64,000 nucleotides of DNA, from contig NZ_LMSJ01000024.1 of NCBI RefSeq assembly GCF_001428105.1, forward strand, positions 1 to 64,000, in the 5' to 3' direction. The notes beneath the pieces are model-generated. The model saw nothing but the letters and a program-made list of their open reading frames with translations, was not told where the DNA came from and did no database searches. The stretch comes from Paenibacillus sp. Soil766 (lineage in GTDB: Bacteria; Bacillota; Bacilli; Paenibacillales; NBRC-103111). The number at the start of each line of letters is the position of its first letter. The stretch's first letter is position 1. Shown here in pieces: positions 25,669 through 34,315 of the stretch. The translations under genes were made by a program, and so were the position numbers.

Positions 25669-28221
25669 TTATTTCACCAAAGTACCCTTGGTTACACCAA
25701 GTTGGTTGGTTGCCTTCAGCGAGCGCCATACTTGTGTGCCACTAATTTGGCCATCGATCGCTTGGCGATACAATTCAAGAATTTCCGTTACTTTCTCCGG
25801 TGTCTCTTCCAAGAACTCCACACGGAAAGAGCGAATGCCGAGATCCATGAAGTGGTTCAAATACTCCGCACCAGACTGATCTACTGCATTATAAACAGTA
25901 TTCCGGCAGCCTTCATCTACGCGTACAGGATGGGACATACCCACACGGTCCTGTAAAGATACACGCTTCTCCTCGCATGGACGGCCACAATTCGTGAAGT
26001 CCGTGCCTTCACTCAGGAACGTACAATACACGCAGTGCTCGGTGTGGAACATCGGCATATGCTGATGAATAACGACTTCGAGCTTGGATGTTTCCGCGCG
26101 GCGAAGCAAGTCAACCATCTGCTGAATGTTCAAGTCATACGAAGGTGTTACCTTAGATAACCCAGCAGCCAAGAACAAATCTGCGGCCTTATGGTTAGCA
26201 ACATTCAAGGAGAAGTCGCCAATCAACTGCGGTTGCGGCGCATCCGGATTCTCAAAGCGATGCTTCAAGAAATAGTAGGCTGCGCCTGTATTACGAATCA
26301 GAACCGCATCTGGCTTAAGCTTGAGTATATTGTTAAAATAGCCCGTTTCCCCTGGCATATGAATCCGCGGTGTCACGAGGGCGATTTTGCGCCCAGCGGC
26401 ATGAACGGCCTCAACAGCGGCAGGGAACTGCTTAATAAATTCAAAATCAGCATAAATCAAGTTAACGTCCGTTGTCGCCAACACAGCCTTCACCTGATCC
26501 AGGTTACGGCAAAGTGCCGTCAACTGGACCGCATTGCGGTCCGCTTGGGATAGTGCAGGTGCATTCACAGCAGTAACAGCCGCGTGATGCTCGGTCACAG
26601 CCGCAGGAACGTCGTCGTACACGCCGACTTCGCGCTTGATGTACGCGCGCGGCTTCTGCCGCTCGTCTTCCATCAACTCGACAGCCGCACGGCGCATGCT
26701 GTTCAGCTCACGCATCGGCACGATCAACGCGCCATCTAGCTGGACATCCAGCTCGGCAAGTTCATAAATCGTGCCGCCAAGGCGACCGAACTGCTCGGTG
26801 AAGAGCCCTTCGTCCATCGGTCTTTTCTCCGCTTGAACCAGCGGAAGCTCGGACTGAACGAAGACGGTGTGCCCGCCGCGAACATCCGTCCACCAGCTCT
26901 TGAGCGTCTCGCCAAGAACGCCGCTCACTTTCACGCTTACCGGGAATGTACGGTAAGGCTTATCCGTCTCAAACGTCTGACGCAGACGTTTGTCTAGCGC
27001 AGGATCGTTCGTCTTCCAGATACGGTCGCCCACGTGCAAACGGCCAAGCTCTACATCGTTGCGGCCCATGACGATCTCGATCAATCCACCCTCGGCTTCA
27101 CCCTCGAGTTTCTCACCCTTGCGGCGCAAATCGTAGATGCGCCCGCCCTCTTCCTTCTTCGTCGGATCCCCAGCGTCGAAGACTAAACCATCACCGCGCT
27201 TCAGCGGCGCCTCCAGCTCACAGATCACCGCATCGCGCAGAATCTGCTTGATGCGGCCCACGAATACCCCACGGCTCTTCGGAAACGTGCCGTCAACTAA
27301 CTGCTTGTTGTTGGTTCCTTGCAGGAAGCCAACGGTAAATCCGCGTGAGAAGCTTTGCTGAAGCTCACGCACTTCCTCACGAGACGGACGAGCGTCCTGT
27401 CCCTCGAAATAACGATCAATCGCTTTGCGATATTTGCTTACAACGTTAGCCACATATTCAGGGGTCTTCAGACGCCCTTCAATTTTAAAGGAACGAACAC
27501 CCGCTTCAATTAGTTCCGGTACGATTTCAATCGCAGCCAAATCCTTCGGCGACAGCAAATACGTGACGTCCCCCATCGGCTTTTGCTCGCCGTCGACCAT
27601 CAGATCATATGGCAAACGGCACGCCTGTGCGCACTCTCCACGGTTCGCGGAACGGCCTCCCCACATTTCGGAGGTCAAACATTGTCCCGAATAGGACACA
27701 CAAAGAGCACCATGAACGAACACTTCCATCGGAAGCTTCGCTTGATCGCCGATTTGTTTAATTTGTTTCAGATTATTCTCGCGACCAAGAACAACACGCT
27801 CGATATCGAACGGTTTCGTAAACTCAACAGCTTCTGGCGATGTAATCGTCATCTGCGTTGAACCGTGAATCGGGAAATCGGGTGAGATTTCCCGAATCAT
27901 TTTGACCAAGCCCAAATCCTGAACAATCACCGCGTCCACGCCCGCATCGACACACGCTTCAATTAATTGTTTGGCATCGTTCAACTCTTCCTCGAACACG
28001 AGAATGTTAAACGTCAGGAAGCCCTGTACACCATATAGATGAAGGAACGACATAATATCCGGCAGCTCAGCCATCGTAAAGTTATGTGCTCTTGCTCTCG
28101 CATTGAATTTCTCCACACCAAAAAACACGGCATCCGCCCCATTGGCAACAGCCGCTCGCAAACAATCCCAATCCCCCGCAGGGGCTAATAATTCGACATC
28201 TTCTCTGCGTATCGTACGCAT
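25669..28221 (-). CDS. U32 family protein with DUF3656 (RlhA/TrhP-like RNA hydroxylation family)
   Basis: 850 residues, about twice the size of a minimal U32 protein. The N-terminal U32 domain (VELLAPAGDWDCLRAAV, GADAVFFGV, FKIEGRLKTPEYV) holds four cysteines, C174, C181, C197 and C201, of the kind that bind an iron-sulfur cluster. Although the family was first called peptidase U32, characterised members (RlhA, TrhP/TrhO system) modify 23S rRNA or tRNA; this protein has the long DUF3656 insertion and a second U32-like half (LLRRAETSKLEVVIHQHMPMFHTEHCVYC). The ATG at 28221 was chosen over a TTG six codons upstream. Single gene with tandem terminators. Confidence 0.88.
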   Translation of the reverse strand: MRTIRREDVELLAPAGDWDCLRAAVANGADAVFFGVEKFNARARAHNFTMAELPDIMSFLHLYGVQGFLTFNILVFEEELNDAKQLIEACVDAGVDAVIVQDLGLVKMIREISPDFPIHGSTQMTITSPEAVEFTKPFDIERVVLGRENNLKQIKQIGDQAKLPMEVFVHGALCVSYSGQCLTSEMWGGRSANRGECAQACRLPYDLMVDGEQKPMGDVTYLLSPKDLAAIEIVPELIEAGVRSFKIEGRLKTPEYVANVVSKYRKAIDRYFEGQDARPSREEVRELQQSFSRGFTVGFLQGTNNKQLVDGTFPKSRGVFVGRIKQILRDAVICELEAPLKRGDGLVFDAGDPTKKEEGGRIYDLRRKGEKLEGEAEGGLIEIVMGRNDVELGRLHVGDRIWKTNDPALDKRLRQTFETDKPYRTFPVSVKVSGVLGETLKSWWTDVRGGHTVFVQSELPLVQAEKRPMDEGLFTEQFGRLGGTIYELAELDVQLDGALIVPMRELNSMRRAAVELMEDERQKPRAYIKREVGVYDDVPAAVTEHHAAVTAVNAPALSQADRNAVQLTALCRNLDQVKAVLATTDVNLIYADFEFIKQFPAAVEAVHAAGRKIALVTPRIHMPGETGYFNNILKLKPDAVLIRNTGAAYYFLKHRFENPDAPQPQLIGDFSLNVANHKAADLFLAAGLSKVTPSYDLNIQQMVDLLRRAETSKLEVVIHQHMPMFHTEHCVYCTFLSEGTDFTNCGRPCEEKRVSLQDRVGMSHPVRVDEGCRNTVYNAVDQSGAEYLNHFMDLGIRSFRVEFLEETPEKVTEILELYRQAIDGQISGTQVWRSLKATNQLGVTKGTLVK

Positions 28222-28370
28222 GGCAGCAAATCCTTTCAATATCCATCCTCGGTAATCCTCAAACTCTTCTCTTTAGTGTAACAGAAACGATAGGTAGGAA
28301 TCTAGGGCAGGGGATAACTACGTCTAAAGCCAATATCCGACAATGCAATCCGTTTCCATGCCTTTAGAAG

Positions 28371-28400
28371 TTAACAAACGTACCCAATGAATGCTATAAT
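28371..28400 (+). promoter_or_regulatory. Promoter of the FG-GAP / Dlt-like gene block
   Basis: TTAACA (28371-28376), 18-base spacer, TATAAT (28395-28400). Transcription would start near 28407, which rules out the ATG at 28387 as start of the first gene. A perfect Spo0A-box sequence TTTGTCGAA occurs at 28455-28463, just after the chosen start codon. Confidence 0.65.
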
Positions 28401-28449
28401 GGCAAGGATAGTGAGCTATATTAACCATTCTAGCAATCGAGGGATCGTT

Positions 28450-31400
28450 TTGAATTTGTCGAAAATTCGTGTAACCCAACTACTAATCGGGTTAATCCTT
28501 GGCTTCTTAGTCATCGTGCTAATCCTTCTATTTTTGCCAAAAGTCGAGGAAACTAAGCTTCTATACGCAACGAACGGGGATTCTTACGATACCGCTGCTT
28601 ATAGTAATTTCGAGCAAACCTTGCAAGCAGGCGTTCAAATTGATAGAAAAAGCATGCTCTCCCTTTCGGCTCGCCAGCTACGTTCATATCACGCTTTGTA
28701 TCTGGATCCAGCGCTAGCGCAAGCTTCCACATGGTCCGAACAAGCGGATAAACTCATGGCTTTCGTGAAACAGGGCGGACATTTATTGTTGGAAAATGAG
28801 TTCGGTGATCGCTTTCCGCTAGATTTTCTTGGAGCTGCTGGGATCGTTGATTTAAAAAAAGTGTCTTTGAGCACGTTCGGTTCACCTGCATCGGGCGATT
28901 CGCTGTCTCTCAACTACCCGCAAGTACCTGTTAATTTGCAAGGCATTCAACAATCGTTTCAATTATTTACAACCAGTTATCTTAAACATAACACGATGGA
29001 GGATATGCCCGGGTTTAATCTGGGGTATGGCTTCAGTCCTTCCACGGGTCAAACGATTGTGGGCATGGCTAACCCTTCCGATTTGAGTAAGCCTATCTCT
29101 CTTGTCATGCATAATCGTGTCGGTGAAGGTGCCGTGCTCATCAGCAGTAATTTCCTGCCGAATCGTTACTTCCCTACCGGTTTTGATATGAAAAGTGGCT
29201 TCGATCCGAAATTAGGCTTTGCCCAACTTGCAGAGAAATACCAAGCGGCAAGCAAAGCAACACCGGGAACGACTTACTTCAATAAAAGAGCACTGCCGAT
29301 TGAGCCCTATTTTAGCTTCGCTTGGGCGGCGGCGAACATGCAGTATCGCAGTGAGCTGCTCTCCTATGTCGCTAAGGAAACGCTCGGGTACAGTATAAAG
29401 AAGAGTCTGGGCCCTTATGGACGGCCTGCAATGGCGTTTCAGAACCATTTTGAGGCGATGCCGGCCATCGGGCAAAAAGACGGCATCGCTTGGGCGGAGA
29501 AGCTGAAGGAGTATAACGAGGTTCCCTCGTTTACGCTTGTGCGCAGCGCCTTCTACTGGGGTGAATGGCGCGAGAGCGTGACGGTGCAGCTCAACACAGG
29601 AACGAACGCGAAGCCGTCGTTCGTGGGTGAGTTGCCCGGCTCGGGCTACGCGAGCGGACTGCACGTGATGTCGGCTGGCATTCCATTAAGACAAGCCACG
29701 TACGGGCCGTATCGTGATCTCGCCGGCACGATTGAACTGCCTTACCGCGCGTACCCGGCCGCCGCGGATCTGAACGGCGACGGCCGCATGGACTTGCTGG
29801 CCGGCAGCAGTGATGGATTCGTGTATGTTTACACGAATCTCGGCAGTGATGAGGCGGCTTACGTCAGCGAGCCGCCGCCGAAGGGCATGGCGCTGCCCGA
29901 CACGTTCGGCGCGCCAGCGAAGCTGCTGCTGGAGAGCGGCGCGCCGCTCCAGCTCGGCCCTTACAGTGCCGTTCACGCCGCCGACGTGAACGGGGATGGC
30001 CGCACGGACCTCGTCGTCTCGGACGAGTCCGGCGGGGTGTGGCTCCTGCCGCAGCTCGCGGGCGGCAGGTTCGGCAAGCCCGCGGCTGTGCTCGCGGGCG
30101 GAAACGCGCTGCAGCTGCCCGGAGGGCCTGCAGCGCCAGCCGTCGCCGACGTGAACGGCGACGGCAAGCTCGACCTCGTCCTAGGCGCAGCCGATGGACG
30201 AGTGTGGCTGTACCAGGGCCGCAGCGCAGCGGCCCTGGATCTAAACCAAGGCAGCGCGATCCTTACGCTGCCTAACCACGCCACGCACGCCGCGCCAGCG
30301 GTGCGTGATATCAACGGCGACGGCCGACTAGATCTCGTGGTCGGCAGCAGCGATGGGGACCTCCAAGTGTTCACCCAAGAAACCGGTGGCGCTTGGGCAG
30401 ACGTGGGTCCTCTCGCAGGGACAACCTTGAACCAAGTCGGCAACCACGCATTGGTTGCTGGGCATTATTCCGTGCCACTGTGGCTGGACCTCAATCACGA
30501 TGGCAAAGACGATCTCCTTGTGGGTGGTATCGAATTCGGATCTCCTGTGTCGATCGATAACCCTCATTTTCCTTATAAAGCGGAATTAAACGAGTTCATT
30601 GCGTATGCGAAAGATCAGCATTTACAATTAAATCCGCATACATTTGTACATAATTTTAAGAGTGCTGAAGATGAGCGCACAGAGTTCAACCTGCATCAAC
30701 AAGCTTTTGATAAGCTTGGTATTCCATGGTTACATCCTGGCACGAATCAGCACACCTGGCGCATTAATAATGAAGATCACGATCAGACCCTGAATACCGA
30801 GAAAGCCCAAGGCATGTGGTACAACTTCGGATTCTTACCATCCGAGTCACCTGTGCTCGCTCGTCCAGAATCCATCTGGTCACTTCCCTTCCTTCTGCAA
30901 GATGAGCAAGGAAAGACAGATGCGACGATGCTCATTCATGCTCCTACCCCCGTCCTAAGGCCGGCTGGTGACAATGCGAACACGGATGTTTTCGAGTCCA
31001 TGGTAAAGCAAGATATGCCGATTGATTATTTCGAGCATATTGAATACCATTTTCCTGAACCACAGAAAATTGCTAACTTAACGGAATTTGCTGATTACTT
31101 TGACAAGCTTCGCACGAAGCATGATTATAACTTTATGTCCGAAACACAGATGGCCAAATCGTTCTTAACCGCTATGACAAGCAAGGTGCGGATCAGCCAA
31201 TCCTGGGCCTCATACCTATGGGACAGACTGAAAGATCAGCTAAGTGGCGGCAGTCCGCATTTCCATGCTACGCTATCCGTTGATTCAACTGCTGTACCTA
31301 GCTTATCCGAGGAGTATACGAACACCTTAGGGGTCATCATTGAGAAGGGCGATAAACTAGCCCTCTACTCCCTGCAAAGCGATTCAAACATCTACACGAC

Positions 31401-31710
31401 GATTGAAAACAAGTTATATCTCGGATTAGAGAAGGCAGCTGAGATTCGCATAGGCCCTTCCGCACAGAAGTTTCATGTTGTGCGTTCGAATGTCCCTTTT
31501 ACCCTTACTAGTGAAGGAAGCACCTATCAGTTGAAGCTAGCATCTGCGGGTCTGCAACAAGTGAAATTCTTTAGTCCTGTGGAGCTCAAATTTGGTTCTT
31601 CTAACGATACGACTATTGTTTATGATGCACCTACTCAGACGTACACATTGACCCGATACGGGGACGTAACGACTCTTACTTTTACCGGATCTGCCGCCAA
31701 TGCGCAGTAA
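28450..31710 (+). CDS. Membrane-anchored FG-GAP/VCBS repeat protein of unknown function
   Basis: 1086 residues. A basic N-terminus and one membrane helix (LLIGLILGFLVIVLILLFL) anchor a large extracytoplasmic part. The first about 330 residues resemble a ThuA/GATase-like Rossmann domain (AYSNFEQTL ... YHALYLDPAL ... VKQGGHLLLENEFGDRFPLDF). Then come five FG-GAP repeats with Ca2+-binding DLNGDGRMD, DVNGDGRTD, DVNGDGKLD, DINGDGRLD and DLNHDGKDD. The C-terminal about 400 residues (FIAYAKDQHLQLNPHTFVHNF, IPWLHPGTNQHTW) have the look of a polysaccharide-deacetylase-type barrel, which is only a guess. Start: TTG at 28450 with GAGGGA upstream; longer frames begin before the promoter's start point. 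The repeat part is much richer in G+C than the rest. It heads the block of carrier-protein and acyltransferase genes, 49 bases apart with no terminator between. Confidence 0.75.
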   Translation: MNLSKIRVTQLLIGLILGFLVIVLILLFLPKVEETKLLYATNGDSYDTAAYSNFEQTLQAGVQIDRKSMLSLSARQLRSYHALYLDPALAQASTWSEQADKLMAFVKQGGHLLLENEFGDRFPLDFLGAAGIVDLKKVSLSTFGSPASGDSLSLNYPQVPVNLQGIQQSFQLFTTSYLKHNTMEDMPGFNLGYGFSPSTGQTIVGMANPSDLSKPISLVMHNRVGEGAVLISSNFLPNRYFPTGFDMKSGFDPKLGFAQLAEKYQAASKATPGTTYFNKRALPIEPYFSFAWAAANMQYRSELLSYVAKETLGYSIKKSLGPYGRPAMAFQNHFEAMPAIGQKDGIAWAEKLKEYNEVPSFTLVRSAFYWGEWRESVTVQLNTGTNAKPSFVGELPGSGYASGLHVMSAGIPLRQATYGPYRDLAGTIELPYRAYPAAADLNGDGRMDLLAGSSDGFVYVYTNLGSDEAAYVSEPPPKGMALPDTFGAPAKLLLESGAPLQLGPYSAVHAADVNGDGRTDLVVSDESGGVWLLPQLAGGRFGKPAAVLAGGNALQLPGGPAAPAVADVNGDGKLDLVLGAADGRVWLYQGRSAAALDLNQGSAILTLPNHATHAAPAVRDINGDGRLDLVVGSSDGDLQVFTQETGGAWADVGPLAGTTLNQVGNHALVAGHYSVPLWLDLNHDGKDDLLVGGIEFGSPVSIDNPHFPYKAELNEFIAYAKDQHLQLNPHTFVHNFKSAEDERTEFNLHQQAFDKLGIPWLHPGTNQHTWRINNEDHDQTLNTEKAQGMWYNFGFLPSESPVLARPESIWSLPFLLQDEQGKTDATMLIHAPTPVLRPAGDNANTDVFESMVKQDMPIDYFEHIEYHFPEPQKIANLTEFADYFDKLRTKHDYNFMSETQMAKSFLTAMTSKVRISQSWASYLWDRLKDQLSGGSPHFHATLSVDSTAVPSLSEEYTNTLGVIIEKGDKLALYSLQSDSNIYTTIENKLYLGLEKAAEIRIGPSAQKFHVVRSNVPFTLTSEGSTYQLKLASAGLQQVKFFSPVELKFGSSNDTTIVYDAPTQTYTLTRYGDVTTLTFTGSAANAQ

Positions 31711-31759
31711 CCCTATCAACATTACAAATAACTTTCTTTTGAACCAGGAGGCTTTCCCC

Positions 31760-32011
31760 ATGTCTAACTTATTAGAAGAGCTGGAACAACATATTCGCGA
31801 GCGATACGAAATTGCCGAGGATGATGACGATTTCGATGTGGATGTTCATTTGTTCGATTATGGGTTTATTGATTCCGTTGGGGCGACTGCACTCATCGCT
31901 CACATCGAGAAAACATACAACCTACAAGTAACGAACCAAGATTTGATGCTCTATCCGATGAACACGGTGAGTGAAATTGCTCAATTTATTTCCAAGAAGA
32001 CAGCGAGGTAA
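31760..32011 (+). CDS. Acyl carrier protein (DltC-like) for an amino acid
   Basis: 83 residues. Four-helix carrier protein with the phosphopantetheine attachment serine at 39 in DYGFIDSVGAT; a very acidic stretch EDDDDFDVD precedes it. The start ATG at 31760 follows AGGAGG. It lies 7 bases before the aminoacyl-carrier ligase gene and in one block with SGNH, DltX-like and MBOAT genes, so it most likely carries an aminoacyl group to the membrane, as DltC carries D-alanine. It is not the housekeeping fatty-acid AcpP, whose motif is normally DSLD. Confidence 0.88.
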   Translation: MSNLLEELEQHIRERYEIAEDDDDFDVDVHLFDYGFIDSVGATALIAHIEKTYNLQVTNQDLMLYPMNTVSEIAQFISKKTAR

Positions 32012-32018
32012 TCGACTC

Positions 32019-33218
32019 ATGACGACAGTTAAAATATCACTGGCCGGTCTGGCTGAAAGCCAACACGGTCAAGTCAAATATGCCTCTGCTTTCGCTGATG
32101 AGCATATCCAAGAAATCCTTTTGATCGATGGACACATTATCATCACTCACAACTCGCCAAACGGTGATAAGGGAATTACTGAGCGAGTTGAGCGCCTCAT
32201 TGAGCGTTTCTCCCATGGGGATTTCGGTTTCAAAGAAAATATCTTGTTCGAAAATAAAGTCGACACGCCTTATGAAGGTGATATTATTGCGGAGCTCGCG
32301 GAGCGTAAAGCGATTAAAGTATTGGAGCCCGGCCTCTTCATCTTCCGTGAGCCTTTCTCCAGCTTGATGCGTTTTCTTGACTACTCCTTCGTTAGCAAAA
32401 TTGCAAGACGTTTCGAAGGCGTGCAAGAGGAGCAATATCCTGCGGTCATCAACAGCCATACGTTGAACAAAACGAACCATTTCACTTCGTTTCCGGAGCA
32501 CATTCATTTCGTGACGCATCTGCGTGAGGATCTCGATGTGATCGAGGCATTCTCCCAAACAATTCGCAAAGCTGGCGGTTGGGACCAGGAGAAGCCTTTG
32601 GCGTTGGACAACAACATGGTCAAGCCAAACTTCATGATGAACCCTTCCACATGCTATCACTGCTATGAAGGGCTCGAGAACGAAACCCTTGAAGGCGACG
32701 GCATTGTCGTGACCGCGATTGCGAAATGTCACCGTTTCGAATCCAAGAACCACTCCGACTTCGGTCGCCTGCTCGACTTCTCGATGCGTGAAATTATTTT
32801 TGTCGGCAAGCCTGACTTTGTTAAAGAGAATCGCTTGAAATCGATCGAATATTTGAAAGAATTAGCGGTAGAATGGCAAGTAGACAGCTTACTAGAGATC
32901 GCGAATGATCCGTTCTTCACGAACGATTTCCAAGTGAAAGCGTCCTTCCAGCGCAACCAGGAGATGAAATATGAGCTTCGTCTGAACATTCCGCATGTGA
33001 AGAAATCGATCGCTTGCTCCTCCGTTAATTTCCATAGCAATACGTTCGGTAATGCTTTTAATATTAAAATGGGTAAACGCAATGCCGTCACAGGCTGCGT
33101 AGGTTTCGGTATCGAGCGTTGGGCGTTCGCTTTCTTGGCACAGTACGGCCTCGATGAGCAGCAATGGCCTGCCACGTTCCGTGAGCAATACCACGCTTGG
33201 CAAGAGAAGGCTTTGTAA
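32019..33218 (+). CDS. Amino acid--[acyl-carrier-protein] ligase, class II aminoacyl-tRNA synthetase-like
   Basis: 399 residues. The C-terminal half is a class II aaRS catalytic domain related to atypical (zinc) seryl-tRNA synthetases: motif 2 CHRFES (Arg239, Glu241) and motif 3 GCVGFGIERWAFAFL. A Cys-Glu-Cys zinc site fits C212 or C215 (NPSTCYHCYE), E241 and C333 (SIACSSVNFHS). There is no tRNA-binding arm. Described homologues in rhizobia load glycine or alanine on a neighbouring carrier protein; the gene is next to one here. It is longer at the N-terminus (about 200 residues before the zinc Cys) than the published enzymes. The ATG at 32019 has GAGGTAA 8 bases upstream. The amino acid used cannot be told from sequence. 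Confidence 0.85.
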   Translation: MTTVKISLAGLAESQHGQVKYASAFADEHIQEILLIDGHIIITHNSPNGDKGITERVERLIERFSHGDFGFKENILFENKVDTPYEGDIIAELAERKAIKVLEPGLFIFREPFSSLMRFLDYSFVSKIARRFEGVQEEQYPAVINSHTLNKTNHFTSFPEHIHFVTHLREDLDVIEAFSQTIRKAGGWDQEKPLALDNNMVKPNFMMNPSTCYHCYEGLENETLEGDGIVVTAIAKCHRFESKNHSDFGRLLDFSMREIIFVGKPDFVKENRLKSIEYLKELAVEWQVDSLLEIANDPFFTNDFQVKASFQRNQEMKYELRLNIPHVKKSIACSSVNFHSNTFGNAFNIKMGKRNAVTGCVGFGIERWAFAFLAQYGLDEQQWPATFREQYHAWQEKAL

Positions 33219-33233
33219 GTCTTAATTCAATTT

Positions 33234-33278
33234 CCCAGGATGCTCGTCTCCTACGAACGAGTCCTTGGGTTTCATTTT
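33234..33278 (+). terminator. Hairpin between the ligase and the DltD-like gene
   Basis: CCCAGGA-CTCGT pairs with ACGAG-CCTTGGG (33234-33269) and is followed by TTTCATTTT. Placed inside the run of genes, it is a candidate partial terminator that would separate the soluble loading genes from the membrane transfer genes. Confidence 0.55.
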
Positions 33279-33298
33279 AACCAATCCGAAGATAATGA

Positions 33299-34225
33299 GT
33301 GATTCTATTGAAAGCAACCGCTGCTTTTCTCAAAAAAAATAGCTTTGCACTCGGCCTACTGCTCGCCATCGTCGTCTCCGACCTGCTCATCTCTTGGTGG
33401 AACCCGATGGCGTCTTCGCGCCGTTTTTACAAAAACGACTTCACCAAAACGCTCTACCACCATAGCTGGTCCCATACGGGTCCGGTTTTCTTCGGTAATT
33501 CGGCCGTTACGGGTGCTTATATCGAAGAGAAGTCTGTACATCCCTTAGTGGAGATGGGGCTTTCCTACGGGAAGCTGACCGACTTGAAGGATATGTTAAA
33601 TAAAAACCTGTACCAGGTGCAGGACGAGCTTGTCATCGGGATCGACGTGCATACCATGCTCGACCCGCTCGAAACGGATCCCACCTACCAGTGGTTCAAG
33701 CCATGGTACCAACCCTATGTGTATACATACCGCGATTACTTCCGTGATTCCGGTATCGAGTTTGCTCGCAATCTAAGTAAAGGCAGCCTTGCCTTCGAAC
33801 CTCGCTGGATTGATAAGGAATTGTATCCAGGTCGCAAGGACGACGCAGCCTTAAAGCTCAAGTGGGACGACTACGATAAGCGCTTTGGCGCCATGACTTT
33901 GAAAGATTTTAGCGATAATCTGGATGCCTTACAGTGGGTGCTCCAGTATGCCGATGAGCATGCACTCGCGCTGCGTGTGATTTGGATGCCGTGGAACAAA
34001 GGCTACGCCGATCCTCCCTATGTCGCTTCACTTAAGGATGCGGTTAACGGCCAGCTAAAGGCAGCGAACGTTCCCACGTTGGATTTGATGCACGCTTACG
34101 ATCCTCGTTATTTCCATGACCTCGTTCACCTGAACCGGGAAGAGGGCGCGCCGCTATTTACGAAGGAGGTTGACACATGGTTAAATTCCTTAGGAAAACC
34201 GTCGAAATCCTCATCTACCTCGTGA
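33299..34225 (+). CDS. DltD-like SGNH-fold membrane-anchored protein
   Basis: 308 residues. One N-terminal membrane helix (about 15-32), then an extracytoplasmic domain with the SGNH block I FFGNSAV (Ser68) and block V DLVHLNREEG (Asp274, His277). DltD of Gram-positive bacteria and AlgJ/AlgX-type proteins of acetylation systems share this layout and work with an MBOAT partner to move the acyl group onto a polymer outside the cell. GTG at 33299 is the likely start, though its ribosome site is weak; a TTG at 33308 is the alternative. The 3' end contains the start of the DltX-like gene (overlap of 49 bases). Confidence 0.8.
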   Translation: MILLKATAAFLKKNSFALGLLLAIVVSDLLISWWNPMASSRRFYKNDFTKTLYHHSWSHTGPVFFGNSAVTGAYIEEKSVHPLVEMGLSYGKLTDLKDMLNKNLYQVQDELVIGIDVHTMLDPLETDPTYQWFKPWYQPYVYTYRDYFRDSGIEFARNLSKGSLAFEPRWIDKELYPGRKDDAALKLKWDDYDKRFGAMTLKDFSDNLDALQWVLQYADEHALALRVIWMPWNKGYADPPYVASLKDAVNGQLKAANVPTLDLMHAYDPRYFHDLVHLNREEGAPLFTKEVDTWLNSLGKPSKSSSTS

Positions 34226-34287
34226 TGCTTTACTTGGTTTTCATTTATTTTACCGGCAAGGGATTGTTCATCTACGAGAAGTTCTAA
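34177..34287 (+). CDS. DltX-like 36-residue membrane peptide
   Basis: This short gene encodes a basic N-terminus (MVKFLRK), one membrane helix (about residues 9-25) and the C-terminus GLFIYEKF. DltX, the small protein of dlt operons, has the same plan and ends in FIYNEF-type sequence; its C-terminal tyrosine is reported to be the acceptor of D-alanine on the way from the MBOAT enzyme to teichoic acid. Tyr33 is the equivalent here. A textbook ribosome site (AAGGAGG, 7 bases before the ATG at 34177) and position directly before the MBOAT gene support a real gene, even though it overlaps the end of the DltD-like frame. Confidence 0.82.
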   Translation: MVKFLRKTVEILIYLVMLYLVFIYFTGKGLFIYEKF

Positions 34288-34315
34288 GATCTAGCAAGCG
34301 AGGAGTTCTATAGCT

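Noticed and set aside
28387..28449. ATG at 28387 as start of the FG-GAP gene
   Set aside because: It lies before the predicted transcription start of the TTAACA/TATAAT promoter and lacks a ribosome site; the TTG at 28450 is preferred.
29973..30443. 156-codon open frame antisense to the FG-GAP repeats
   Set aside because: Low-complexity product with Pro/Ser/Arg bias, a by-product of high G+C and repeats on the sense strand.
31760..32011. Carrier protein as a fatty-acid AcpP or polyketide carrier
   Set aside because: No fatty-acid or polyketide genes nearby, the DSVG serine context differs from AcpP DSLD, and the adjacent genes are aminoacyl ligase and MBOAT.
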